NCBI GenBank assembly: GCA_958430865.1
Contig: CAUDNR010003335.1
Span: 1-17,585 of the forward strand
Origin: Entrophospora sp. SA101
Lineage: Eukaryota > Glomeromycota > Glomeromycetes > Entrophosporales > Entrophosporaceae
DNA: 17,585 nt
Direction: 5' to 3'
Shown: positions 1-9,984 of the stretch, piece by piece
How positions within the stretch are numbered: position 1 is the stretch's first letter
How the letters are laid out: the number at the start of each line of letters is the position of its first letter
Notes under the pieces: generated by a model
The model's database searches: none
Told to the model about the DNA's origin: nothing
What the model saw: only the letters and a program-made list of their open reading frames with translations
Position numbers and translations under genes: made by a program

Positions 1-2
1 AA

Positions 3-137
3 AATCTTGCACGTGCTGTTCAGGCAATTACTCTTGGTATTGAAAAAGAGGAGTACCACAAAGCTTTTGAGGATTGGCGGAAAAGGCTACAACTTTGCAT
101 AGATAAAGATGGTCACTACTTTGAAGGAATGAAATAA
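3..137 (+). CDS. 3' end of a mariner/Tc1-like transposase (partial, cut by window edge)
   Basis: An open frame enters from the left edge and ends in TAA at 135-137, giving 44 residues. The tail has the pattern W-x2-R-x4-CI-x4-G-x-YFEG, which is how many mariner-type DDE/D transposases end. The protein would cut and paste its own element; the catalytic acidic residues lie outside the window. Whether the whole copy is intact cannot be judged. I could not delimit a terminal inverted repeat in the AT-rich sequence after the stop. The residue pattern is seen directly, and the family name rests on remembered mariner C-termini. Confidence 0.6.
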   Translation, partial: NLARAVQAITLGIEKEEYHKAFEDWRKRLQLCIDKDGHYFEGMK

Positions 138-642
138 AATTTTTTAAAAGTTGTAATAAAGTTTTTGAAATAAAGCTATTTTCTCATTACTTTTCAGCCA
201 CCCCACGTATATATATATAATAATAAGGAAAATCGCATATTACGCCATCAATTTTTCTAAGACGTTTGATGGTATGTAACACCTGGTGGGGGCAGGCGCG
301 TAAATATATAACGTGATGAATCCTATAATAATAATAAAAATGGAAGAAGACTACCCGGATTTTTGATAATAAGTAGACAAGTATCCACCTAAAGTCAAGC
401 TAATAGACCTGACAGATTCGAATGCAACGTAAAAAGGCAATGTGAAGGCGGTTTATTATACGTTAGCGAAGCAATTTATTAGGCAACTTGACCGATGCAA
501 CATTTGGCCACGAAATAGTTTATTTTATGTAAATTGCGTCATCAATAATGAATGCGTACTAGCTCTCGCACGTGACCTAACGATCAAAATACACGTAAAA
601 ATTCGTGACACGAAGAATTTTTAAACATTTTAATTTTCAAAC
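138..642. other. Intergenic: downstream of transposase, presumed promoter of the ORC3 gene
   Basis: I see no convincing gene here. About 130-220 is AT-rich and ends in a TA dinucleotide run. A GC-richer patch at about 275-305 holds GGCGCG (295-300), which resembles the core of E2F/MBF-type G1/S sites; that is only suggestive for an ORC gene 340 bases downstream. A 60-codon open frame at 442-624 has no ATG start and no recognisable family. Confidence 0.4.
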
Positions 643-3600
643 ATGTCTATTCAAAATCATAATCCATTTTACAAATTATTAGAAGGTGAATCACAAAAGC
701 TTTTAGACACAAGATATAAAGATTTTATTGGAGTTAAATCAGACCTAGAAAGTATAGAAGAGGCACGCGTTTTTTATTGCATTACATTCTTATTTTATTG
801 CATCACATTGCGTGTAATCTAGTGAATCTTTTTAGTTTATCTTAAAATGACATTTTTGATAATACATATTTAATAGAATCTTCTGACTAAATTAACTAAA
901 CCCATCATAGATGATATATTTGAATTTGTGAACAATTTGTGCATGTAAATTTTTCTTCAAATAAATTAAAAAATTATCAATTTTTATGCACAAATCAAAT
1001 TATTTACTTTAATATTAATTTACAGTAATAAAAGATTGTTATATTCGGGTATTCCAACTGGATTAATTTACTCAGGTAGATTTAATTAATATTTTTGCTG
1101 TAATTTTAGTATTTACTTTGAATTTTAAAATTTTACAAAAAATTTTTAGGAATTGATTTCAAACAAAATGAAAAATTCTTCAAGAATTTGACTCGAAAGT
1201 TAGAAAAAAAGAAGCTAAACAATGTTATTTTACTTCAACCTGAGTGTTGCAATAATCTAAAAACATTGATGAGATTTGTTTCTGATACTTTTTTGGACAA
1301 CGCAAGTGAAAGACAATTATTGAAAGATCAGACTCTAGATGGAGATGAGTATGATAACGATGATGAAGATGATAAAGATGAGGATGATGTTGATGATGAT
1401 GATAATGATGATGATAATGATGATGATAATGATGATAATGATAGTAATGATAATGAAAGTGATCATACTATCGAAGAAGAGGAGGAACATGAAAAAACTA
1501 ATCATGTAACATATATGGATATAGATACAGATGAAACTAATACGAGCAAAGATGAAGTTTGATATCGCACCTTTATTTTCTATTTTTAAATTGTTTATTG
1601 GTAATAATATTATTAATATTTTCTTTCTTAACAGGAAATGGCTTTCTCTGTTAAGAATGTGGTGAGTGATTTAATAATTGGTTTTTATGATTTTCCTATC
1701 GATATAATTATTAAAACTAAAAAATCTTATTAATATATAAAGAATGATTTCAATACCATGATGCTATGGTATAAATCTATATATCAACCAGAAAATTTTG
1801 GTAAGTATTAATATTTTTTTTTGGTGGATGAATTATTACATATAGAATTTTATAATTAATTAAAATTTTTTTTTAGATTTCAAAGATTGTCCCAAATTAA
1901 TTATTATAATTCAACATTTAGAAGGAATCCCATCAGAAATATTAGGATCATTTATACATACTTGCAGGTATTACTATTATTATTATAATTATTGATTTTT
2001 GATTTGACAATAATTAAATAATATTGTTGCGGTCTTTTATAATAAATTAATAGTGAATATCAGGATCAAATACCTATAGTTTTTTTAATATCGCTTTCAA
2101 TAGTCAATCAAGGTGCTGAAAATTTTCGCAAGCTTCCTTATTCCGTCAAAAGATTATTAAAGTTAGAACATTTCGAGATGCCTGATCAATTAACAATTTT
2201 CGATGAATTTATCTCTGATGTAATATTTTTTATTTTTATTTTTATTATTGCTTATTTATTTATACATATTAATTTTGGAATTATATTTATTTATAGTGCT
2301 TTGTACATAATCATGAAGGTGTCAAGTTATGTGATAAAACTTTTCAAACTTTATATAAAACCAATTATGAAATAAAATATTCAATTTCGTCATTTATTAC
2401 AAGTTATAAGGTACATTAAAATCTGTTTATAGCATTGGCAAAACCATTCAAGAATTATAAGTTTTTAACATTATTATTATAATTGATAATTGACAATATA
2501 TAGTATACATTAATGTGTTATTATTATACAAATCCTTTAAATATTCTATCAACTGTCTTTGATCAAAATGAAATTTCTTCACGACTCGATTTGTTAACCA
2601 ACAATCATTTCAATATGATAAGGATGCTTCCATCATTTCAAAAGTGAGTTTCATTAAATATAAATAATAACTATTATTATTTTCGCACTAATAATTTTAT
2701 TTATTTACTAATAGTTATATTGAAACAAAAGTTGATCAAATACAAGATGTAAACGATATAATGAATGATGATAATTGTTTGAAAACCGTTACGTTAAAAT
2801 TATTAGAAGATATGAAACTTTATCATCAGAAATTTTCGTTAGCATTTGAGTTTCTCTGTCTATTAAAACAACAAATTGCTTCCAATGATGATGGTGATGG
2901 TGATGGTGATGGTGATGATATCTATGTAGAAAAATCAAAAACTGAATTGTACATGATATCATTGGAGAAACCTGGATTGGGTAAAAATGAATATACTAAT
3001 TTATTGTTGAATAAAATTAAGTACGATTTTATTAATATTATCATTGTTATTCTATAATTATTTGAACTGTCACTGCTATAATTAATATAACTGTTTGTTG
3101 CGTTTTTTTTAAAAGAAAACTGGGACCAGCATCAATTGAATCATTCCTTACATCATTAATCACTAACCTTACACAAAAAAATTTAATGCCAAATGAAATT
3201 AAAAAATTGAAAAACTATTCCCAAAAATTAAAGAGTATCGAAAAGAGAAGAACAAGACCAATCAGAAAAGAAATATCAAACTCTAAATATAATCCAATTA
3301 CTCAACGCACAGATCTTATTAACGATATAACTAATTTTTTAGAAAGATTTTTCGAGTAATTATCTTCATTCATTCATCAATTACCATTTTATATTATTAA
3401 TATAAAATTATTATTTGTAGAGAAAACCTTCAACATTATACAATTAATCCACTTCACGAAATTTATTATCATAAAGGTGATAGTATTCTAAAATCTGTAG
3501 GTTACGATATATTTATGTTGATTATTTAATATTTCAATTAAATTCCATATATATGTTATTTAATTATTTATAAATATATAAAAAAAGGCATTTAGTCAAA

Positions 3601-4117
3601 CACCACGTCAAATAATTACTGCGGCACTTGGATTACCTACATGTTACCTTGATTGTAATTGTTGTCCTGTTGATTCTTCTAATGCTATCCACAATAATAA
3701 CAGCTTCATGGCCAACAATAACAATAATGCTTGTGATGTTGTTGATGATAAAGTTAAATTGGATCCAAGAGAACAAATTTTAACTACACAAAATGACATT
3801 TGTATACTATACAAATTATATTTACAGTGTGGAATTTCAATTAATATCCATGATTGGTTAGAATCTTTTGGATCTTTGATAAAGAAAGGGAATGAAAACA
3901 TTGATGATGATGAAATAAAGTAACAAATAAATAAATTGTTTGTTTGTTTGTTTGATTATTGAATATATGGTTGAACTAATTGAAAATTATTGTTATTTTT
4001 TTTTATATTAGATTAAGATTCATTAAAGCCTTTAAAGAATTAAAATTACTCGGTATAATTTCTACTGCAGCTAAAAAGAAAGATCATGTTAAAAGATTAT
4101 TATGGGGAACATATTAA
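643..4117 (+). CDS. ORC3: Origin recognition complex subunit 3, 15 exons
   Basis: ORC3 is part of the six-subunit complex that binds replication origins and loads the MCM helicase in the nucleus. Exons by GT-AG junctions: 643-768, 877-944, 1026-1075, 1150-1556, 1635-1661, 1743-1800, 1877-1967, 2054-2219, 2297-2410, 2504-2643, 2715-3020, 3116-3355, 3421-3496, 3588-3919, 4012-4117. They join in one frame to 768 residues (the human protein is about 711). Diagnostic matches to the family: a 'GIPTGLIYSG' stretch at the start of the AAA-like domain, 'LPYSVKRLLKLE', 'YYTNPLNIL', 'RMLPSFQ', 'INPLHEIYY', 'DICILYKLYLQC' and the end 'DHVKRLLWGTY'. An Asp/Asn/Glu-rich insert occupies about residues 145-190 and a short DG repeat lies in exon 11. 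The first donor is uncertain: 769 (GTTTTT) or 814 (GTAATC), both in frame. Introns are 65-108 bases. Confidence 0.93.
1395..1439 (+). repeat. 12-base tandem repeat (GATGATGATAAT)n inside ORC3 exon 4
   Basis: Three perfect 12-base units (1395-1406, 1407-1418, 1419-1430) plus a 9-base partial unit, inside a wider GAT-rich tract of about 1335-1475. They encode an acidic DDDN run. The unit is a multiple of three, so copy changes keep the reading frame. The tract probably forms a disordered acidic loop. Confidence 0.9.
2887..2919 (+). repeat. Hexanucleotide (GATGGT)n repeat inside ORC3 exon 11
   Basis: A GATGGT-type hexamer repeated about four to five times encodes Asp-Gly pairs in the middle of the ORC3 helical region. 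It keeps frame and adds a second acidic low-complexity loop to the same protein. Confidence 0.85.
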
Positions 4118-4317
4118 GCATGTATATACAAAATTCAAAATAAAAATGATAGATAGTACAATAATTATTTTGTAAAGTAGATTCTATGTCAAAGGAAAAA
4201 TACAGTAATGTCCACCAGATTAGCAAAATGTGTACAAAATTAATTAATACATGTCTATCATTTATATAAATAACTGCAACTAGTACTATAATTATCATTA
4301 TTATAATAAATACTATA

Positions 4318-5566
4318 TTACCAATCCAATCTTCCACCTTTTCCTGGCGCAAAACTTCCATTTATTGATCCACGGTACAAATCTTTTATCACTTTTCCTT
4401 CAATAACAGTATATTCTATAATACTTTTGGCATGGCATGGAATCACACGTCCGTACCATATACCTTGACCATCTCGAAAAACTATAACATTGCCAGCAAA
4501 TTTGTGTCCTAAAAAATGTTTTAAAAAAAGTTTTAATGGGAAAATACTATATAAATAATGAATAAAAATAAGTCAGAATAGTCCTATTACCTCCTATATG
4601 ACTACTTAAAAACACAGCCACGCCTTCGGCTTTCTTGTTTTCTACATCCAACTTTTTATCTTTTAATATTTTATCAAATTCATCTTTTAATATTGGAGCA
4701 ACTACGCCACACCTTTTATCACGACGTCTATGTGAACATATTACTATTACAGCTTTGTATGGGTTTGGATCTACTTGAAAAGTGATTGAAGAGGTATTTT
4801 GATCTTGATTCGATGATAATGATGGTAACAAAAACCTTTTAGAAAATTCCAGTGCATTCATTGGGTCTACATTACGAATTAAAATATTATCAGGAAATAA
4901 TAGAACATCATTTCCTTTTGAATCTTTATCAGTATTTTCTCGGCTACTATTTGTAATAAGCATACGAGGTGATTTTTCAACATTATTATTAGCATTAAAA
5001 ATTTGTTGTGTTTCATTATTATCTGAATCAAAATTTTTTCTTTTATCTTCCTTTTTCTTTGCTTTTTTTTCTTTTTTATTCTTACTATCACCGGATTTAA
5101 TAATTTTATGTAATTGACCTGCTAAACTTGTGGAATCATCTTCTATTCTAGCCATCCAATCTGTTTTACCCGTTGAAATTAAAACATGTTTGGAATGAGG
5201 CTTTACCGTGCCTTCCAGAGGCAATTCATAATTAATTCTAAGATATGAAGGATATGAAGGATGCGTTGAACATGGATTCATACAATCAAAGCATGGATCA
5301 TCCTCATCCTCGTGAGTTTTTAATGTGATTAGTTGATCTTGTTGAGGTGTGTTATGTAACTGACTATTGTCATTATTACCACTATTTATATTGTTATTAT
5401 TATCATTACTTTGGGCTTCGGAAGTTTGTAATGGTGTGGCATTGTAAAATCGAGTACTTGTTGATCTGTCCATTGGAAAGAATTTTTTTTCAGCAATGTG
5501 AAATTTTTTTGTAGTAATTGTCGAAATTTTGGGAAGGGAATAAAAAATTCTTGGGAAATTTTTCAT
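4318..5566 (-). CDS. Apd1/Aim32-family thioredoxin-like [2Fe-2S] protein (sucrase/ferredoxin-like), 2 exons
   Basis: Exon 1 runs 5566-4591 and exon 2 4508-4318 on the minus strand; a GT-AG intron in phase 1 joins them to 388 residues. The N-terminal module has 'DPCFDCMNPC' and 'ISTGKTDW', both typical of the family. The C-terminal module has C277 and C286 in 'CSHRRRDKRCGVVAP' and H323/H327 in 'HIGGH', then 'AGNVIVF' and 'IWYGRV'. In yeast Apd1 and Aim32 two Cys and two His hold a [2Fe-2S] cluster, and all four positions are present here. The first 40 residues are basic, aromatic and Ser/Thr-rich, so a mitochondrial presequence is likely, as in Aim32. A Lys-rich insert (about residues 159-177) and an Asn-rich stretch are low-complexity additions. 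It converges with ORC3, 200 bases apart at the stops. Confidence 0.9.
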
Positions 5567-6327
5567 GTACGAATAATATAACTGAAAATATATTAATATT
5601 GATATTAAATATTTGGGAAACTATTACATGCGAGACACTATTACTATGATTCGAAAGTACTAGTACTTTTAAAAAGTTATATACTTAAATAAATGAAATG
5701 ATCGGCATATTCATGGGAAAAATCATTCTAACAGGGACCTCCACCCTGGTCATGCTATGGAGATTTGTTGCACGAATTTGGTAAATGTTTGTAAATTAAA
5801 TTAAATCATACTAATACATTTTTATTTTTAATAAAAAACAAATATCAGATTTAAGAAAATTGCTAAACGAACAATTAGAGGTCAAAAAATATGAATCGTA
5901 CAATGATGGCAACCTTTTTTTTTTTATTAATATTCATTATATTGGTAAATGTCTTTATATGATCTGCACCATAATCGATTAACATACCCGCAGCTAGTCA
6001 ATTTAACTGTCTTGAAAAATTTTGATTTTAAGGATATAAATAAAAGAACTAGCTAAATTCTAACTTTCCTGTTTTTTATTTATTCATATTAATACACATG
6101 CATAAGTCAATCAGGTTTAAACCGGCTTTTCGGCCAACCCAAAATTTTGATGTAAATAAAGTTATCATGTTAATAGTACAAAGGATAAAATCTACACAAT
6201 ATTAAAATTTTTGAATAACAAATCTGTTGTACAAATTTTGTTATTTAAATTATTTAAATCAATCAGCAATGTAACATTTTACATTTTTATAAAAATTATT
6301 TAATTATTTAAAAAAAAAAAATTAATA
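5567..6327. other. Intergenic between two divergent gene starts
   Basis: The Apd1-like gene and the nucleoside hydrolase gene start from opposite ends of this stretch, so it should hold both promoters. It contains a perfect 16-base palindrome (5654-5669), a small CAGGG/CCCTG stem near 5732-5750, and GGTTTAAACC followed by a GC-richer patch at about 6113-6140. An A-rich leader directly precedes the ATG at 6328. I see no coding sequence. Confidence 0.5.
5654..5669. promoter_or_regulatory. Perfect 16-base palindrome upstream of the Apd1-like gene
   Basis: AAAGTACTAGTACTTT reads the same on both strands. It lies about 90 bases before the ATG of the minus-strand Apd1-like gene, where a dimeric regulator could bind. 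No named factor can be assigned, and in AT-rich DNA it may be chance. Confidence 0.3.
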
Positions 6328-7574
6328 ATGAAAAACAATATACTCTTTGCTTTTACTGTTCTTGCTATATTCGTTAGTTTAGTAATTGGTAGTAACCAAT
6401 TCCAATTCAAATTGTCAAAACCCTCGATTCCTATAATTATAGACACAGACGGTGACACCGATGACTTCTTTGCAATTCTTTATGCACTCAAATCCAAGGA
6501 GCTTGATGTACGAGGCATCACTTACCAAGGAGGTGGATGGTCCCATGCAGGTATTTACTAATAAATATGCAGAACTGTAACTTATAAGTGTATAATGAGT
6601 GAGGTGTAATGGTAACATACTAAAACAAATAAACTAAATAATTTCTGTTGATAGCTTCAGCACAGAATATTGTTGATATCATTGATGACATTTACCCCGG
6701 AAGGAATATTCCTGTAATACTTGGTGCTGATTATGCTCTCTACGAATCTGACAGAAATCCAGATACTTTTGGTAGCCCCGGATGCACTTACCAAAAGTCA
6801 GTCCCAGAAATTGGAAGACGTAATACTGATTTGTTACATGGTCTCAATCGGAAACTCAGGCTGTCGAGGAGGATATGGTATGATGCTGTCAAAGGATTTA
6901 ATATCACTCAGGACTTGGCCGACCTCATTGATTCCACAATTAAACAAACCGGCAAGAAACCCATAATTGTAGCAACTGGTCCGGTTACCAATATCGCTAT
7001 GCTTCTACGTGCTTTTCCAACTTACACCACAAAAATCGAAGAAATTGTCTGGATGGGTGGCGCTTTATATGTTACTGGAAATGTGTTTAGCGTGCCAAAT
7101 AACACTCATGCTGAATTTAATGTTTTTCTTGACTGCATTGCTGCTCAAGAATTACTCGCTTCCGACCTGAAGATCACTTTAGTGCCGCTTGACTTTACAA
7201 ATAAAGTTCCGCTCAATACTGCTTTGTTTGACAAACTCTCAAATCTCACAAGTTTCTATGGGAAATTTACATATGAACTTTTGTCCATCATTCGTTCAAC
7301 ATGGCTTGGTGGTGATCCTAAATTCTTTAATGGTTATTTTCTTTGGGATGCTAAAACCATCGCTATCATAAAAAATATTGGCGTTAGAGAAATTGTGTCA
7401 AATCGTACACTGGCTGTTACTTGTAAGGGAAACATTAATTATGATGGTCAATTTGTAACTTCTCAAGTCTTGACCAATGCAAATCTTCAGGTTGCTAGTG
7501 AACCTATTATTAGCAACCCTGTCGAAGATTCTCCATTCTTTCAAGATTTCATTGAGGTACTTGGCAAAAATTAG
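6328..7574 (+). CDS. Secreted inosine-uridine-preferring nucleoside hydrolase-like protein, 2 exons
   Basis: Exons 6328-6550 and 6655-7574 join in phase 1 to 380 residues. Nucleoside hydrolases cleave the N-glycosidic bond of ribonucleosides to base and ribose. The calcium/ribose-binding motif DTDGDTDD is at residues 39-46, followed by 'FFAILYAL'. Other family landmarks are 'VATGPVTNIAMLL', 'WMGG' (207-210), 'AEFN' (227-230) and 'PLDFTNKVPLN'. The position that is usually His-Asp in the protozoan enzymes reads Trp-Asp (W305, D306): the metal-binding Asp is kept and the His is absent, as in some other branches of the family. Residues 1-22 form a clear signal peptide (hydrophobic core, ending near Gly-Ser), so the enzyme is probably secreted and could salvage extracellular nucleosides. 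Length is somewhat above the usual 310-350. Confidence 0.92.
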
Positions 7575-8215
7575 CATTGTGCGTGGTAAAGAGTTAGCAA
7601 AGAACCATTTTACATTGATCCTGATTCAAGGATTGTAGGAATTGAACTAATTGAATAATAAATAATATGGGGCATGCTGTAGCAAAATCTGACAAAGTGA
7701 ACATTTTATTTCAGGTTTAGGCAATGACCAAAAAGTTTAGTGTTAGAAATATTAGAAAGACAACTCTAGTCCCTTGCCTGTTGTTTTATTTTCCCTGCTT
7801 ATATTCAATGTTCTCCATACATAATAATTGAAAGTATAGGATTCTAAAGTATTGTTTCGGTTCTGTTCTTCCCCTTCTAACATGCTATAAAATTCATGCT
7901 CATGATATAATTAACAAACTACACAATTATGACTAAAAGTAAACTAGACGCTCCTATGTTTATTCTTGCGGTCTCGTTATTACTGAATCATAATAAATAA
8001 TGATGCCTAAAATATATCTGACCACTGGTTTTTTTGCAGTGATTTTATAGACCGTGATTAATTTAGGCAAAATCAATACGCGAGGATCTTATTGAAGAAG
8101 AAATAATAATAAAGATTTATTATTTAATCTGTCGTCATGTGTGTTGGTTAGAATTAAACATTCAATGTGTCTACCATTCACAATAAAACCAATATTAAAT
8201 AATTTTTTATAAGTC
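7575..8215. other. Intergenic, downstream of nucleoside hydrolase
   Basis: AT-rich sequence with several AATAAA-like hexamers soon after the hydrolase stop, which could serve as its polyadenylation region. No coding stretch, RNA gene or ordered repeat was found. Confidence 0.5.
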
Positions 8216-8512
8216 TTAAGAAATAAGGTTATCACAACCAGACATCTTTTTCTTCTTTAGAACACCTTTTTGCCTTTGAGGTTCGGAACTTGAGGATGCG
8301 AGGATCACTAAAATAGATAAACTTCTTTTTGGTGTATCAAGCAGCCTTGACTTCTTGCATTTTTGCTGAAGTGGAAAAAATTCAATATATATAAACAAGT
8401 AAGCGTGCGAAATAAAGTGGAGAGTGACAAGTCCACTTACCATTATTTTTAATATTTGTTCGTACAACCAATCAAACAATTCACTTACTGCAAATTCTTT
8501 TGGATATGTCAT
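8216..8512 (-). CDS. Possible short spliced ORF of unknown function
   Basis: On the minus strand an ATG at 8512 opens 24 codons ending at a clean GTAAGT donor. A polypyrimidine-rich stretch and CAG acceptor follow within about 75 bases. The next exon continues in frame (QKCKKSRLL..., Lys-rich) to TAA at 8216. The spliced product is about 73 residues, the first part amphipathic ('SELFDWLYEQILKIM'), the second basic. The unspliced frame is also open, so retention is possible. I recognise no family. It may be the last exons of a longer or decayed gene, since the frame just upstream is broken by a stop. Confidence 0.3.
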   Translation of the reverse strand: MTYPKEFAVSELFDWLYEQILKIMVSGLVTLHFISHAYLFIYIEFFPLQQKCKKSRLLDTPKRSLSILVILASSSSEPQRQKGVLKKKKMSGCDNLIS

Positions 8513-8703
8513 ATGGTAAATCTAGGAGTTGACAAAAAATCCTTCACATTTAATATGAAAATAAACAGGAAATCTAGATTTTGCACACACTTTGGTGGAA
8601 CATATAATCGACGACTGGTCAACCTAGTAACATATGTGCATATGCGATTATCTATGAATAAAACGAATTCCAAAATATCAAAGAATTTGTTAGTTAAAAT
8701 CAT

Positions 8704-9210
8704 TTAACTGAAATCCACAACTATCAGATATTACAAAAGATCTCAAAAATTATTGACTCGTATGAACTAGGAAGATTATCATTAGCATAATGAATTTCAC
8801 TCGAAGGCGCTTATTTGTATCAAGATTGTATTTGCATGTAACTTCTACCATGTTATCTTTTGCTATTTCTACATTAACCGCACAAGTTATTATGAAAACC
8901 ATTGCAAGATTTAATTACATAATTCACACAATCTACAATTGTTTTTCTATAGAGCATTCCTATGACCAAATGACCTACAGGTTCCAATAAATCGATCAAA
9001 TTATTATAGGATCAAAAGGTTTGTTACACCATGATGATACTTTGTATGTCCTTCCTTCACTATTTCCTTTATTGGCGGGTTATTTGATGATAGTTCTATA
9101 TGATCGAGCCTAATGTAATAGTGCAATTAATTATCAGCAACCTAATAAATAAATCAAAGATTAAAAATCGTACAGTTTGTTTATCAGTTGTCAAGAACGA
9201 ATTAAATTGA
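8704..9210. other. Intergenic, no clear content
   Basis: Short open frames exist on both strands but none has a family motif or splice context that I can support. The minus strand between about 8760 and 8920 has a stop-free run of about 50 codons that could be old coding sequence, unidentified. Confidence 0.4.
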
Positions 9211-9639
9211 TCAGTGGCTCATCGCTCCCATATCATATTTTCATTTTTGGCTGCTGCATCATCTTTGTATAATGGAGATTTTGAAATCAAATGCGAGTGG
9301 AGCATTGAGGTTACTCGTGGTAGAGGTCTATTAGATTTTGCTACCTTTATTTGTTGAATCAAAAAAAGGTGATATGGACAAAATTAGAAGGTATGCTAAA
9401 TTCCTTGCTGTGTTTAATGTAACTTAATTTTTATTGAACAATTTTTCCATAAATTCCATCAGACCAATCAATGATACTCCAAAAACCATGTTTGGTATTG
9501 TTAGCAACGCTGAGAAACGGCATGTCTTAAAATTGGTCTTTGATAATAAAAAAGAAACCATGATATGGCTGTTTTAAGTGAGAAGATTCCGTTTGAGCTA
9601 TCTTTTGTTAACTATTTCACAAAAGAATTGTCTGTATAA
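9211..9639 (+). pseudogene. Frameshifted PD-(D/E)XK nuclease-like / crinkler-type gene relic
   Basis: Three frames together spell one family-like domain. From 9211 a helix-like lead reaches 'NGDFEIKCEW' and 'RGRGLLDFA', with the putative nuclease Asp encoded at 9334-9336. One base out of frame follows 'VESKKGD' (E-x-K, from 9353). A GT-AG intron (9391-9472) then joins in frame to 'FGIVSNAEK', and near 9560 the frame shifts again to a C-terminal stretch ending in TAA at 9637-9639. The order G-x-G-x2-D-F ... ExK ... FGIVTxxEKW recalls the nuclease-like domains I associate with crinkler-type proteins of Rhizophagus. At least two frameshifts make it nonfunctional as read. Upstream header or NTPase domains are not visible. 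Confidence 0.5.
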
Positions 9640-9984
9640 TAAAAATGAACCAAATATTTAAATATTAAATTTAAAAATCAAAACTTTTCCATGTACACTA
9701 TGACCTGAAGAACATAACTGCAAAAACAGTATTGTGCATTTACAGTTAATGTATTGAAGAAAGCAAAAAGAAAAAAAACCTTTAACTAATAATAAAAATC
9801 TTTACGAAAAACAGTACATTTCCGTTTTACCAAACAAATAATCTACGGAATCTTACATAATAATAATCTTCTGTCAAAGAGCGCGTTTCCGCATCTTTTT
9901 ACATGGTATTAAGGAAAGTATTTCCGTTTTAGTTTTTAAATACACATTCTGTGATTTCTGCGGCATTCTACCATTTTGATTACA
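9640..9984. other. Intergenic, AT-rich
   Basis: No gene or repeat that I can support. 'Tttccgttt' recurs near 9819 and 9923, probably by chance. Confidence 0.4.

Noticed and set aside
442..624. 60-codon plus-strand open frame before ORC3
   Set aside because: It begins at GTG with no ATG, has no recognised motif and lies where the ORC3 promoter/leader should be.
2411..2432. A 22-base intron in ORC3 giving 'HWQNHSRI' after exon 9
   Set aside because: It is too short for an intron and leads to a stop. Using the acceptor at 2503 gives 'YTLMCYYYTNPLN', which fits the ORC3 family pattern without gaps.
3644..3901. 85-codon minus-strand open frame
   Set aside because: Antisense shadow of ORC3 exon 14, whose plus-strand frame is clearly the real one.
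4089..4361. 90-codon minus-strand open frame rich in Ile
   Set aside because: It overlaps the convergent 3' ends of two confident genes and is explained by AT-rich composition.
6415..6618. 67-codon minus-strand open frame
   Set aside because: Antisense to the nucleoside hydrolase exon and intron; no family signal.
8456..8707. Plus-strand 83-codon and minus-strand 64-codon open frames over the same bases
   Set aside because: They overlap each other and neither shows motifs or splice context. The minus one was compared by eye with PIF1/Helitron C-terminal motifs and did not fit.
8790..8990. 66-codon plus-strand open frame
   Set aside because: No homology signal; composition as expected for this AT-rich spacer.
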